This document shows positions 16,923 through 25,703 of a DNA stretch of 60,332 nt, one piece after another (position 1 is the stretch's first letter; each line of letters starts with the position of its first letter). Origin of the DNA: Synechococcus sp. CCY 0621 (lineage in GTDB: Bacteria; Cyanobacteriota; Cyanobacteriia; PCC-6307; Cyanobiaceae); assembly GCF_019038465.1 (NCBI RefSeq), contig NZ_JAFKRH010000020.1, forward strand, positions 1 through 60,332, written 5' to 3'. The notes under the pieces are model-generated. The model saw only the letters and a program-made list of their open reading frames with translations, was not told the DNA's origin and did not search any database. Made by a program: the position numbers and the translations under genes.

Positions 16923-17705
16923 ATGCTCCTTGATCTGCGCGGCAAGAAGGCCCTCGTCACCGGCATCGCCAACAACCGCTCGATCGCCTGGGGCATCGCC
17001 CAGCAGCTGGCCGCAGCGGGCTGCGAACTGGGCATCACCTACCTGCCGGACGACCGGGGCCGCTTCGAGGGCAAGGTGCGCGAACTCACCGCCCCCCTGA
17101 ACCCCACCCTGTTCGAGCCCCTGGACGTGCAGAACCCGGCCCAGATCGAGGCCCTGTTCCAGCGCATCGCGGAGCAGTGGGGCTCGCTGGATGTGCTGGT
17201 CCACTGCCTGGCCTTCGCCGGCAAGGACGAGCTGGTGGGTGATTTCAGCGCCATCAGTCCGGAGGGCTTCGCCCGGGCGCTGGAGGTGAGCGCTTATTCC
17301 CTGGCGCCGCTGTGCCGCCACGCCAAGCCCCTGTTCAGCCAGGGGGCCAGCGTGATCACCCTGAGCTACCTGGGCGCCGAGCGGGCGATCCCCAATTACA
17401 ACGTCATGGGGGTGGCCAAGGCGGCCCTGGAGGCCTCGGTGCGCTACCTGGCCGCCGAGCTGGGCCCTGAACAGCAGGTGCGGGTGAATGCCATCAGCGC
17501 CGGCCCGATCCGCACCCTGGCCAGCTCGGCGATCGGCGGCATCCTCGACATGATCCACAACGTCGAGGCCAAGGCTCCGCTGCGCCGCACCGTCACCCAG
17601 GACGAGGTGGGCGCCACCGCCGCCTTCCTGGCCAGCCCCCTGGCCAGCGGCATCACCGGCCAGGTGATCTACGTGGATGCTGGCTATTGCATCACGGGGA
17701 TGTGA
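16923..17705 (+). CDS. fabI: Enoyl-[acyl-carrier-protein] reductase (NADH)
   Basis: FabI reduces trans-2-enoyl-ACP in the last step of each fatty-acid elongation cycle. The 260-residue protein has the divergent SDR nucleotide motif GIANNRSIAWG (14-24) and the catalytic pair Tyr159 and Lys166 in YNVMGVAKAALE (Y-x6-K); the C-terminus DAGYCITGM is typical. An ATG start sits close to the divergent phosphopantetheinyl transferase. The next gene downstream is a minus-strand glycosyltransferase of lower GC content. Confidence 0.95.
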   Translation: MLLDLRGKKALVTGIANNRSIAWGIAQQLAAAGCELGITYLPDDRGRFEGKVRELTAPLNPTLFEPLDVQNPAQIEALFQRIAEQWGSLDVLVHCLAFAGKDELVGDFSAISPEGFARALEVSAYSLAPLCRHAKPLFSQGASVITLSYLGAERAIPNYNVMGVAKAALEASVRYLAAELGPEQQVRVNAISAGPIRTLASSAIGGILDMIHNVEAKAPLRRTVTQDEVGATAAFLASPLASGITGQVIYVDAGYCITGM

Positions 17706-17728
17706 ACATCGAAAGATCACAGAGATGC

Positions 17729-18712
17729 TTAACGACCCACCAGTTTGCCAAGGGACCATTGCAGGAACTGTGTCCTTGAGAGCCTTGATTTCTGGATCAG
17801 AAGCCTCCTTTGTAGTTCTGGCTCAATAGACAGCAAATCCATCACCCGGGCCAAGTGATTGGCGTAACCGGCGGGAGTTCTCTTCGTGACTGCATGCCGT
17901 ACTTTGCCTCTCAATTGATCCAAAGATAGGTAGGCTGACTGATGGGTCAACTCTTCCAGAATGTCGCCACCCATTCGACTTGATTCCCAGAAGTGCCAGA
18001 CTTTACTTTGCTGACAATTCTTCCAGGACTGGGTGATTTGAAGATTGAAGGACTCAGCGAGTTCCTGTTCTTTGAAGTCGGCACGGGTGATGGCGGCGTT
18101 GAAGGATGGTTGGTCCTGGTGGTTGATGGTGTCTTTTGAGTCCTGCCAGAGCAAATGCCACGTCTCAAAAAATCGTGTTACAGCCGGCGAAGAGACGAAA
18201 TAGAAAAATCCAGAATTGTAGTAAGTGCCTTGCGGATTCCAGCCCATCTTTTCGCTCATTAGAAGCTTTGAGGTATCTTGTTTCGCCACCAGCATTGGTG
18301 CATCAGCTACGGCCCCGAAGTCGCTGTGGAACTGATCCAGCCAATCGATTGAGCTTCTTACAATGGTATCAACATCCAGGCAAATCACTTTCCCTTGGAT
18401 GAATTGACCAACCTGCGTTTTGAGCCAGCGACTTCGGAACACAGCTGAGCCTGAGGGGGTGTCGACCGTAACGATTGAATCACTGATTTGCAGGAGCTTG
18501 TGGCGGTACGTTTGCAGCGCCCCCATGCTGATCGTATCGACCAGTAGCATTGTTGTGATGCCTGGATTAGACAGGCCAACGGACAGCATCGAAACAAGGG
18601 CCATGTCGGCGTAGACATCTCTGCAATCCGTCGTGAGCACATAAACGAGATTTGGCCTTTCTGCAGCCGATATCTGGCTGGGTATGGATCCAGCCAAGGG
18701 GCTCTCAGACAT
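17729..18712 (-). CDS. Glycosyltransferase with GT-A fold (GT8-like)
   Basis: A 327-residue protein with a GT-A layout: LVYVLTTDCRDVYADMALVSM near the N-terminus (start of the donor-binding sheet), the metal-binding DVD at 113-115 in ICLDVDTIV, and a GTYYNSGFFYF motif further on. Similar motifs occur in GT8-type and related nucleotide-diphospho-sugar transferases. Donor and acceptor are unknown. The gene is clearly less GC-rich than its neighbours and sits alone between fabI and the carbonic anhydrase, so it looks like an insertion. The start ATG gives MSESPLAGS; no signal peptide or membrane segment is seen. Confidence 0.7.
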   Translation of the reverse strand: MSESPLAGSIPSQISAAERPNLVYVLTTDCRDVYADMALVSMLSVGLSNPGITTMLLVDTISMGALQTYRHKLLQISDSIVTVDTPSGSAVFRSRWLKTQVGQFIQGKVICLDVDTIVRSSIDWLDQFHSDFGAVADAPMLVAKQDTSKLLMSEKMGWNPQGTYYNSGFFYFVSSPAVTRFFETWHLLWQDSKDTINHQDQPSFNAAITRADFKEQELAESFNLQITQSWKNCQQSKVWHFWESSRMGGDILEELTHQSAYLSLDQLRGKVRHAVTKRTPAGYANHLARVMDLLSIEPELQRRLLIQKSRLSRTQFLQWSLGKLVGR

Positions 18713-18770
18713 GGGATCCCGATTGGAAGGCGTTCATGGAAGGTCCCAGTTGCCGTCAAGAAGAGTCGCT

Positions 18771-19382
18771 TCAGGGAACTCTATTGGCTGGCATCGCCAT
18801 CACTGAACCCATCCATTCGATGCTGGTGGTGTGCAGGTTGTAGTAGGCCGCTTCCACCTGCAGCCGTCCGGAGCGAAGCCGGTCGGTGAGCATGACGCTG
18901 GAATCGACGAGGTTGCGGGCCGCATTGAGGGTGTGGTGGCGGCAGGCCTCTTCCAGGTTGTGTTCGCCGCCGAGGCTGAACAGCTCCATGCGCAGCTGGC
19001 CCACCACCTGGGCCAGGCTCGGCGTCAGGCTGAGCTCCCGATCAAAGGCCGCTGCCACGGCACCACAGGCGGCGTGGCCCAGCACCACGATCACCGGCAC
19101 CTCCAGATGGCTGACGGCGTACTCCAGCGAGGCAATGGCGGCCACCGTGCTCATCGTGCCGGCGTTGCGCACCACGAACAGATCGCCGAAACCGGTGTCG
19201 AACAGCAGCTCCACCGGTACCCGGGAATCGGCGCAGCCCAGCACGGCCGCGACGGGACTCTGGGCGGCTTCCACCTCCAGCATCCGCAGGCGATCGCTGT
19301 GGGGGTGGAGCGAATGGCCGTCGAGAAAGCGCTGGTGCCCGGCGCGCAGCTGGTCGAGGACGGCACCGGGACAGGTCGGCAT
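18771..19382 (-). CDS. Beta-carbonic anhydrase
   Basis: A zinc enzyme interconverting CO2 and bicarbonate. The zinc-ligand motifs are present: CADSRVP (C50, D52, R54 in the 203-residue form) and GHAACGA (H103, C106). The protein is a short, soluble class, without the long C-terminal extension of carboxysomal CcaA. The start chosen gives [20 protein letters not shown], where family similarity begins. ATGs further upstream (to 19478) would overlap the divergent hisB start. Its role may be general CO2/bicarbonate balance; a carboxysomal role cannot be argued from sequence alone. Confidence 0.9.
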   Translation of the reverse strand: MPTCPGAVLDQLRAGHQRFLDGHSLHPHSDRLRMLEVEAAQSPVAAVLGCADSRVPVELLFDTGFGDLFVVRNAGTMSTVAAIASLEYAVSHLEVPVIVVLGHAACGAVAAAFDRELSLTPSLAQVVGQLRMELFSLGGEHNLEEACRHHTLNAARNLVDSSVMLTDRLRSGRLQVEAAYYNLHTTSIEWMGSVMAMPANRVP

Positions 19383-19476
19383 AGGGCCCACACCACCATC
19401 CCCGGCGGCCTTGTGCCGTAGCGCTCCACACCATGGGCGCATCCGGTCGTCAGGGCACGGCTGTGAGGGCTTTGGC

Positions 19477-20166
19477 ATGATTCAGATCTGGCCCGTCGCC
19501 TTCGCCCGCGTGACCATCAGCTCTTCGCGAACCGGCCCTGTGCGCACCGGCGAGATCCATCGCGTCACCGGCGAGACGGACGTTCACATCGCGCTTGATC
19601 TGGATGGCACCGGTCGTTGCCAGGTGGCCACCGGTGTCCCCTTTCTCGACCACATGCTCCACCAGCTCGCCAGCCATGGCCTGCTGGACCTGGAGATCAC
19701 CGCCAGGGGCGACACCCACATCGACGACCACCACACCAACGAAGATGTGGGGATCGCGCTGGGTCAGGCCCTCGCCCAGGCCCTGGCGGACCGGCGTGGC
19801 ATCCGGCGATTCGGCCACTTCCTGGCTCCCCTGGATGAAGCGCTTGTGCAGGTGGCGCTCGACTGCTCCGGCAGGCCCCACCTCAGCTACGACCTGGCCA
19901 TCCCCGCCCAGCGCATCGGCACCTACGACACCGAACTGGTGCGGGAGTTCTTCGTGGCGGTGGCCAACAACGCCGGCCTCACCCTCCACATCCGTCAGCT
20001 GGCGGGGGTGAACTCCCACCACATCGTCGAGGCCTGCTTCAAGGCGTTCTCCCGCGCCCTTGATCAGGCGGTGGAGATCGATCCCCGCCGCGGCGGTGCC
20101 GTGCCCAGCAGCAAGGGCGTGCTGGAGCGGGCCGGGGCTGGAGGCAATCCGGCCGGTGGCGTCTAG
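19477..20166 (+). CDS. hisB: Imidazoleglycerol-phosphate dehydratase
   Basis: HisB catalyses the sixth step of histidine synthesis. Both manganese-binding HH motifs are present: [13 protein letters not shown] with DDHHTNED in the first half and [17 protein letters not shown] in the second, the paired structure of IGPD. The product is 229 residues from the ATG at 19477; a GTG at 19510 (VTISSSRTG) lies closer to the usual N-terminus and would give 218 residues. The carbonic anhydrase gene is divergent from it. No other his genes are in the window, as expected when the pathway genes are dispersed. Confidence 0.93.
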   Translation: MIQIWPVAFARVTISSSRTGPVRTGEIHRVTGETDVHIALDLDGTGRCQVATGVPFLDHMLHQLASHGLLDLEITARGDTHIDDHHTNEDVGIALGQALAQALADRRGIRRFGHFLAPLDEALVQVALDCSGRPHLSYDLAIPAQRIGTYDTELVREFFVAVANNAGLTLHIRQLAGVNSHHIVEACFKAFSRALDQAVEIDPRRGGAVPSSKGVLERAGAGGNPAGGV

Positions 20167-20190
20167 CCTTTTGTGATCCGTCCAGACCCC

Positions 20191-20349
20191 ATGCGACCTC
20201 TCCTTGTGCTTGTGGCCGGCCTCGCCGCCACCATCGCCGCTGCGGTTCCGGCCCAGGCTGCCGATTGCCTGCCGAGCGTCGCTGAGCCAGCCCCTTGTGC
20301 GGTTTCCCAGCCCCCCTGCCCGCCTGTGGAGCTCCCCTGCGAGGCCTGA
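20191..20349 (+). CDS. Small secreted Cys/Pro-rich peptide
   Basis: A 52-residue open frame starts at the ATG at 20191, 24 bases after hisB. It begins with a clear signal peptide (MRPLLVLVAGLAATIAAA, then VPAQA) with a likely cut after AQA. The mature part of about 29 residues is Pro-rich with four cysteines (DCLPSVAEPAPC, PPCPPVELPC). I do not recognise a family. The reading frame, signal sequence and paired cysteines argue for a real exported peptide, perhaps disulphide-bonded. The upstream Shine-Dalgarno is weak, so translation could depend on coupling to hisB. Confidence 0.55.
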   Translation: MRPLLVLVAGLAATIAAAVPAQAADCLPSVAEPAPCAVSQPPCPPVELPCEA

Positions 20350-20435
20350 GGTCGGGACGGCCGCCCACGCCTTCACACTCCGTTACGTGATAATCGAATC
20401 AGCGCCTGGCGCTGTTCTTTCCGTGGGCTGACCCG

Positions 20436-21917
20436 ATGACCGTTGCTTCCCCTGCTGGCACGGCTTCGCCTGCCTACGACCGCTCCGACTGGGCCAGTTC
20501 CTTCGCCAATGTCAGCGAAGAGCTGACGGAAGTGCCCTTGGTGGCCAGCCGGGGCACGATTCCCGCCGAGTTGAGCGGCACCCTCTACCGCAATGGTCCT
20601 GGTCGGCTGGAACGGGGCGGCCACTGGGTCCATCACCCTTTCGATGGGGACGGGATGATCACCGCCCTGCGGTTCACCGCCGGCGGGGCTCAGCTCAGCA
20701 ACCGCTTCGTGCGTACGGAGGGCTGGTTGGCGGAAGAGAAGGCCGGCACCTTTCTGTACCGCGGCGTGTTCGGCACACCCAAGCCGGGTGGGGTCCTGGC
20801 CAATGCTTTCGACCTGCGGCTCAAGAACATCGCCAACACCCATGTGGTGCGGCTCGGTGACCAGCTCCTCGCCCTCTGGGAGGCCAGCTCCCCCCATGCG
20901 CTGGATCCGTTCAGCCTCGAAACCCGGGGCCTGACCCTCCTGGATGGGGTCCTCAAGCCCGGTGAAGCCTTCAGTGCCCACCCCCGCTTCGACCCCGGCC
21001 ACCACGGTGCCACCCGGATGGTCACCTTCGGCGTCAAGGCCGGACCACGCAGCACGGTGCGGCTGATGGAGTTCGCCGCGGACGGTTCTGGGGCGGGCAC
21101 CTTGCTGGCCGACTCCAGCCACAGCTTTCCTGGCTTCGCCTTCCTGCACGATTTCGCCATCACCCCCAACTGGGCGGTGTTCCTGCAGAACGCGATTGAT
21201 TTCAACCCCCTCCCCTTTGTGCTCGGCCGCAAAGGGGCCGCCCAGTGCCTGAAATCCCGCCCCGGGGCCCGGGGCCAGTTCTGGTTGATCCCCCGCCAGG
21301 ACGGGGCCTTCGCCGGCCAGGAGCCACGGGTCCTGGAAGCCCCGGAGGGATTCGTGTTCCACCACCTCAACGCCTGGGAAGATGGCGATGCTGTGGTGGT
21401 TGACAGCATCTATTACGCCGATTTCCCCTCCATCGGCCCCGACCAGGACTACAAAGAAGTGGACTTCGATCGCATCCCGGAGGGGCTGCTCGAGCGTTGC
21501 CGTCTGGATCTGGCCAGCGGCACAGTGACGGCCACGCGGCTGAGCGAGCGCACCTGCGAGTTCGCCATGGTGGCCCCGGCACGGGTGGGCCTTGAGAGTC
21601 GCTATGCCTGGATGGCGGTGGCCGAGCGCGATCGGGGTAACGACCCGCTCCAGGCCCTGATGAAACTGGATCTTCAGGCTGGCGAGACGCGGGTCTGGAG
21701 TGCGGCGCCGCGGGGCTTCGTCAGTGAGCCGATCATGGTGCCGCGGCCCGGTGCGACCGACGAGGATGACGGCTGGGTGCTGGGTCTGTTCTGGAACGGC
21801 GCCCGCAGCGCCAGCGATCTGGTGGTGCTGGATGCCGCCACCATGGAGGAGCAGGCCCTACTGGAGCTGCCCCTGGCGATCCCCCATGGGTTGCATGGCA
21901 GCTGGGTGGCGGCCTGA
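20436..21917 (+). CDS. Carotenoid oxygenase (carotenoid cleavage dioxygenase family)
   Basis: A 493-residue non-haem iron enzyme of the RPE65/CCD family that cleaves double bonds of carotenoids or apocarotenoids. The N-terminal signature GTIPAELSGTLYRNGPGR is followed by HPFDGDGMI. Candidate iron-ligand histidines are seen in FDPGHHGATRM, FLHDFAI, FVFHHLNAWE and IPHGLHGSWV. Length and C-terminus agree with the bacterial family. The ATG start at 20436 is 86 bases downstream of the small peptide gene. Substrate and cleavage site are not predictable here; retinal or apocarotenoid production is an inference. Confidence 0.9.
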   Translation: MTVASPAGTASPAYDRSDWASSFANVSEELTEVPLVASRGTIPAELSGTLYRNGPGRLERGGHWVHHPFDGDGMITALRFTAGGAQLSNRFVRTEGWLAEEKAGTFLYRGVFGTPKPGGVLANAFDLRLKNIANTHVVRLGDQLLALWEASSPHALDPFSLETRGLTLLDGVLKPGEAFSAHPRFDPGHHGATRMVTFGVKAGPRSTVRLMEFAADGSGAGTLLADSSHSFPGFAFLHDFAITPNWAVFLQNAIDFNPLPFVLGRKGAAQCLKSRPGARGQFWLIPRQDGAFAGQEPRVLEAPEGFVFHHLNAWEDGDAVVVDSIYYADFPSIGPDQDYKEVDFDRIPEGLLERCRLDLASGTVTATRLSERTCEFAMVAPARVGLESRYAWMAVAERDRGNDPLQALMKLDLQAGETRVWSAAPRGFVSEPIMVPRPGATDEDDGWVLGLFWNGARSASDLVVLDAATMEEQALLELPLAIPHGLHGSWVAA

Positions 21918-21947
21918 GCCAGCCCTGCAGCAGGGGCCTCCCGCGGT

Positions 21948-22112
21948 TCAGCCCCGTTCAGACCGTTTCAGGGTGGCTGGCGAGAAGAGGTGGCCTTCGC
22001 TGAGGGCGATCGCCACAACGGCATCGGAGTCGGCAGCAGCATCCACCCGGGCCTTGAGGGCTGGATCCGCTGCCACCTTCGTCAAAAAGGCGTTGAGCTG
22101 AGATTTCGACAT
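21948..22112 (-). CDS. Nif11-like leader domain protein, short stand-alone form
   Basis: The 54-residue product reads MSKSQLNAFLTKVAADPAL, then ARVDAAADSDAVVAIALSEG, then HLFSPATLKRSERG. This is the Nif11 leader fold also found in front of prochlorosin-type lanthipeptides. Here there is no double-Gly cleavage site followed by a Cys/Ser/Thr-rich core, so it is probably a stand-alone small protein and not a lanthipeptide precursor. No modifying enzyme lies nearby. The start is the ATG at 22112; longer in-frame starts exist (to 22175) but add a basic stretch. Confidence 0.7.
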   Translation of the reverse strand: MSKSQLNAFLTKVAADPALKARVDAAADSDAVVAIALSEGHLFSPATLKRSERG

Positions 22113-22195
22113 GGGGTGTTCCGTTCGATCGTCCGTCTCCTTCCTACTCCCTCTGGGCAGTGGGAGCGATTTCATGGTGCTGTCACGCTGAGATC

Positions 22196-22492
22196 ATGCC
22201 CTGGTTCATCAAGACCGAAGTTTTCTGCCAGCCCCGTGAATTGGTGACGCCCCATCTCCGGGCGCATCTGGCGTGGGTGAGCGAGCTCCGGAACCGCGGC
22301 GCGCTGGTCAGCAGTGGTTATCTCGTGGATGCAGGTGGCCGGCCTGGTGGTGGTGGTCTGATGATTTTTCAGGCCGAGGATCATGCGGCTGCTGAAGCGT
22401 TTGTGTTGCAGGATCCAATGATCCTCAGTGGCTGTGTGACCTGGCAGTTACAGGGGTGGATCCCTTCAGTTGGTGACATTCGGATGGCCTGA
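22196..22492 (+). CDS. YCII-family protein
   Basis: A 98-residue protein starting MPWFIKTEVFCQPRELV, with LRAHLAWVSELRNRGALVSSGYL and GGGLMIFQAEDHAAAEAFVLQDPM. This is the ferredoxin-like YCII fold with the conserved His (in RAHLAWV) and the Asp in LQDP. The YciI family is linked to small-molecule metabolism with no settled reaction. It is divergent from the Nif11-like gene, with which it shares a promoter region of about 80 bases. The ATG is preceded by a weak ribosome-binding site. Confidence 0.8.
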   Translation: MPWFIKTEVFCQPRELVTPHLRAHLAWVSELRNRGALVSSGYLVDAGGRPGGGGLMIFQAEDHAAAEAFVLQDPMILSGCVTWQLQGWIPSVGDIRMA

Positions 22493-22520
22493 TCTGCCCG
22501 CGTTCACACGGTGATGAATG

Positions 22521-23339
22521 TCACTTCCCCGCAGCCAGCATGGAGTTGGCCCTTCTTGAAAACTGGCGCAGCCCGCTGATCAGGGAGAAGAGCCACGAGA
22601 GAGGCCATTTCTGCAGAATCAGAGGAGCTGTCTGAAGGGCGTAACTCGAATACAGTTTTTGATGATGAAACACATCGCGTCCACTGGAGCCAAAGATGCT
22701 GTAGGCGATGTCGAAATCCCTTTCCATGCTGACAAGTCGATGGGGATGCTGATCCATCACGTCGAGAATGGCTTTCGTGTAAGGCTCCTCACCGGTGGTA
22801 TGGATCACGGCTGACCAGGAGTTGCGTAAGTAGTGGAAGGCGTTGAAGTCATCGATGCGTTTCAGGACGGTGGCGATGACCGCAGCCAGAAAGGGATGAT
22901 GCGGTGAGGCCATCAGCACCCATTGCTGGAACGAGCGTGCGCCGCCCAGCTCTGGATGACTGCCCCAACCGATATGGGCACTGCCTTCGGATTGGTCCCA
23001 TTGGGATAAAATGTAGTCGTCATTTGCACGAATGGATTCAAAAATTGGCCTGCGCACATCCGCTTTGACGTCGAGATAAATGCCTCCGTAGGAGTAGATG
23101 CACAGGTAGCGAAAGAGGTCTGACCTGGCTGCTGCGAATGATGGATTGATGCGTTTGTATCGTCCATAGACCTCTTCTCCAAAGTTGTTCAGGATGAGAG
23201 TGGCGATCTCCTTCTCTTCGTAAAAGCGATACTCGCAATCACTGTTCATGGCTGCAATGGCCTTGCAGTTCTCTTTCAGCGAGTCTGGAAGTCTATGGTA
23301 GGCATCAAATGTCTGGTGAATAATCTTGGGGATTGGCAT
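22521..23339 (-). CDS. GT32-type glycosyltransferase (Och1-like sugar-binding domain)
   Basis: A 272-residue protein opening MPIPKIIHQTFDAYHRLPDS and carrying SDLFRYLCIYSYGGIYLDVKAD (residues 73-94), the hallmark of the DXD-containing GT32 sugar transferases (capsule and Och1-type). The metal motif reads LDVKAD instead of the usual LDxD. Probably it adds a hexose to a cell-surface glycan; donor and acceptor are unknown. GC content is lower than the backbone, and it lies alone between the YCII gene and rdgB. The start could also be an ATG six codons upstream (23357). A hydrophobic patch (WPLSWLFSLISGL) near the C-terminus may attach it to the membrane. Confidence 0.78.
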   Translation of the reverse strand: MPIPKIIHQTFDAYHRLPDSLKENCKAIAAMNSDCEYRFYEEKEIATLILNNFGEEVYGRYKRINPSFAAARSDLFRYLCIYSYGGIYLDVKADVRRPIFESIRANDDYILSQWDQSEGSAHIGWGSHPELGGARSFQQWVLMASPHHPFLAAVIATVLKRIDDFNAFHYLRNSWSAVIHTTGEEPYTKAILDVMDQHPHRLVSMERDFDIAYSIFGSSGRDVFHHQKLYSSYALQTAPLILQKWPLSWLFSLISGLRQFSRRANSMLAAGK

Positions 23340-23475
23340 AGGCCTTGGCCTCCGCAATGACGAATCATTGGTGAGATGTTAACTGATTCGGTGATCTCAT
23401 TGGCGAGATGGTTGGCTAAAGACGCCTTGCCAATGAGCGTTGATGTTCAACTGGAGGCGAGAGAGTTTCTGCAGC

Positions 23476-24120
23476 TCAAGTGGGGCGTAACAGCAGGTTT
23501 TGCAGCTCCGGTTCCAGCAGGGCAAAGGCCCTGCCCCGGTGACCGATCCGGCCCTTGAGCCCCTTGTCCATCTCGGCGTAGCTCAGGCCCTCGGAGGGCA
23601 CGAAGAACACCGGGTCGTAGCCGAAACCGCCGCTGCCCCTCGGGGACTCCAGGATCACCCCCTCGCAGCGGCCCTCCACCTCCAGGCGGATCGCTCCGCT
23701 GGGATCGGCCACCGCCAGGGCGGCCACGAAGGCCGCCCGGCGATCCGATGGCAGGCCCTGCTCCTGACGTTGCTGATCAGCAGTGCCCAGTTCCCTCAGC
23801 AGCCGGGCGATCCGGGAGGTGTCGCTGTCGGCATAGCGGGCCGAATGCACCCCGGGGGCGCCGCCCAGGGCCGCCACCGCCAGGCCCGAGTCGTCGGCCA
23901 GGGCCCAGTGGCCGGTCGCCCGGGCCACCGCCTCGGCCTTCAGCCGGGCATTGGCGGCGAATGTGGCGCCCGTTTCCTCCACCTCCAGGCCCTCGGGCTG
24001 GGGCCGCACCTCCAGGGACAGGGAGGCCAGCAGGTGGGAGAACTCCCGGATCTTGCCGGCGTTGCCGCTGGCGATCACCAGCACGGTGGGCGCCACCCTG
24101 GTCTCCGATGGGGCGGCCAT
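23476..24120 (-). CDS. rdgB: XTP/dITP diphosphatase (HAM1/RdgB family)
   Basis: Hydrolyses non-canonical purine nucleoside triphosphates to keep them out of DNA and RNA. The 214-residue protein has the family motifs SGNAGKIREF near residue 18, ADDSGLAV and GGFGYDPVFFVP. Length and order are normal. The gene starts 4 bases inside the end of the upstream phosphoglucomutase-type gene (ATGA overlap at 24120), so the two are translated together. The first 12 residues are a non-conserved N-terminal extension. Confidence 0.93.
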   Translation of the reverse strand: MAAPSETRVAPTVLVIASGNAGKIREFSHLLASLSLEVRPQPEGLEVEETGATFAANARLKAEAVARATGHWALADDSGLAVAALGGAPGVHSARYADSDTSRIARLLRELGTADQQRQEQGLPSDRRAAFVAALAVADPSGAIRLEVEGRCEGVILESPRGSGGFGYDPVFFVPSEGLSYAEMDKGLKGRIGHRGRAFALLEPELQNLLLRPT

Positions 24121-25589
24121 CAGATGCTCTCCGCCAGCTGGCGGGCCCAGGCCAGCACCGCCTGCACCCGGTCGGCGTCAGGGGCTTCGCAATAAAGACG
24201 CAGCAGGGGCTCGGTGCCGGAGAAGCGCAGCATCAGCCAGTGGCTTGGCCCCATCCGCAGTTTGACGCCGTCGGTGCGGTTCACCTCCACAACAGCGGCA
24301 CCGGCCACCTCCTGGGGCGGATCCTGGGCCAGAAGTGCCTCCAGTCGGCCGCGGCTGGCCATGTCCGGCAGGCGCAGGTCGAGGCGGTCGTAGACGCTGG
24401 CGCCTCCGCAGCGCTCCTGCAGGGCCGCCAGCCGGGCACCGAGGGGCAGCCCCCCTTCCACCAGGGCTTCGATCAGCAGCAGGGCCGCGAACAGGGCATC
24501 CCGCTCCGGCAGGTGGATGCCGAAGCCCACCCCGCCCGATTCCTCTCCGCCCACCAAGACCTCGCCGCTGAGCATCTCGGCGGCGATGTACTTGAAGCCG
24601 ACCGGCATTTCGATCACCTCCCGGCCCAGGTCGGCCGCCACCAGGGCCATCAGATCGGAGCCGCTCACGGTCTTGACCACGCGGCCCCCCAGCCTGCGGG
24701 CCCTGGCCAGGTGGTCGATCAGCAGGGGCATCAGCAGCTGGGTGCTGCAGAACCGGCCCTGCTCGTCCACCGCGGCGATGCGGTCGCCGTCGCCATCGAA
24801 GACGATGCCCACCGCCGGCCGCCCGGCGGCCGTGGCCTGGCGCACCTCGGCGATCAGCTGCCCCAGGTAGGGCGCCAGCGGTTCGGGTGGGTGGCCGCCG
24901 AACAGGGGATCCCGCTCAGAGCGAATCTCCCGGATCACACCGGCGGCCGTGCCCGCCTCGCCCAGCAGGGCCGGCAGCCCCCCGGCGGCCGAGCCATGCA
25001 TCGGATCCACGATCACCTGCAGGCCGATGGCGGACAGGCCCTGCACCAGGGCCGGGATAGCGATCTTGGCGCCGAGCCCGGCCAGGTAGGTGCCCATGGC
25101 ATCGAAGCGCTCCGTGGCGCCGGGGATCGGCACGCTCAGGCCCCCCGCCGCCAGGCGCTGCTCCACACGGGCGGTGAAGTCGCCCTCCACCGAGCCCCCG
25201 AACGGTCCCTTGATCTTGAGGCCCAGCCATTCCGCCGGGTTGTGGCTGGCGGTGATCACCAGGGCCCCCAGGGCCTTTCTCTCCACCACCGCCCAGCTGC
25301 AGGCCGGCGTGGGCACGGGGCTGGTTGCCAGCACGGGCACCAGATCGGCCCCCCGCACGGCGGCGCCGATGGCTTCGGCCAGTTCCGGCGCCAGGAAGCG
25401 CCGGTCGTAGCCGATCACCACCTCCCGGCTGGCCAGGCCCGGCGGGGCGCTGGCGGCCAGCTCCTGGGCGGCGGCGGCGGCCACCGGCAGCAGGCGCTCC
25501 ATGGTGATGTCCACGCCGAGGATGCCCCGCCAGCCATCGGTGCCGAAGTGGATCGGACCGGCCTCAAGGGGCAGGGGGGCGGAGACCAT
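24120..25589 (-). CDS. Phosphoglucomutase/phosphomannomutase-type alpha-D-phosphohexomutase
   Basis: The 489-residue protein moves a phosphate between O-1 and O-6 of a hexose phosphate. Four domains are visible by motif: the N-terminal FGTDGWRG, the phosphoserine loop TASHNPAEW (S115), the metal loop FDGDGDR, the sugar loop GGEESGG and the C-terminal phosphate-binding RFSGTEPLLRLY. The GEESGG motif fits glucose-type substrates (Pgm) better than glucosamine. The start is MVSAPLPLEAGPIHFGTDGW. The minus-strand frame is open for more than 500 further codons upstream, but that is antisense to the nuclease gene and not coding. It overlaps rdgB by 4 bases. Confidence 0.9.
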   Translation of the reverse strand: MVSAPLPLEAGPIHFGTDGWRGILGVDITMERLLPVAAAAAQELAASAPPGLASREVVIGYDRRFLAPELAEAIGAAVRGADLVPVLATSPVPTPACSWAVVERKALGALVITASHNPAEWLGLKIKGPFGGSVEGDFTARVEQRLAAGGLSVPIPGATERFDAMGTYLAGLGAKIAIPALVQGLSAIGLQVIVDPMHGSAAGGLPALLGEAGTAAGVIREIRSERDPLFGGHPPEPLAPYLGQLIAEVRQATAAGRPAVGIVFDGDGDRIAAVDEQGRFCSTQLLMPLLIDHLARARRLGGRVVKTVSGSDLMALVAADLGREVIEMPVGFKYIAAEMLSGEVLVGGEESGGVGFGIHLPERDALFAALLLIEALVEGGLPLGARLAALQERCGGASVYDRLDLRLPDMASRGRLEALLAQDPPQEVAGAAVVEVNRTDGVKLRMGPSHWLMLRFSGTEPLLRLYCEAPDADRVQAVLAWARQLAESI

Positions 25590-25703
25590 GGCGCGGCGCG
25601 GACGCAGGGGAAGGGCACGCCGGTCGTAGCAGGCTCGCCCCTGCGGTTGGCTGTGGCAGGTGCCGGCCTGATGGCAGGCCACCGGCCCCCCTAGCCTGCA
25701 GCC

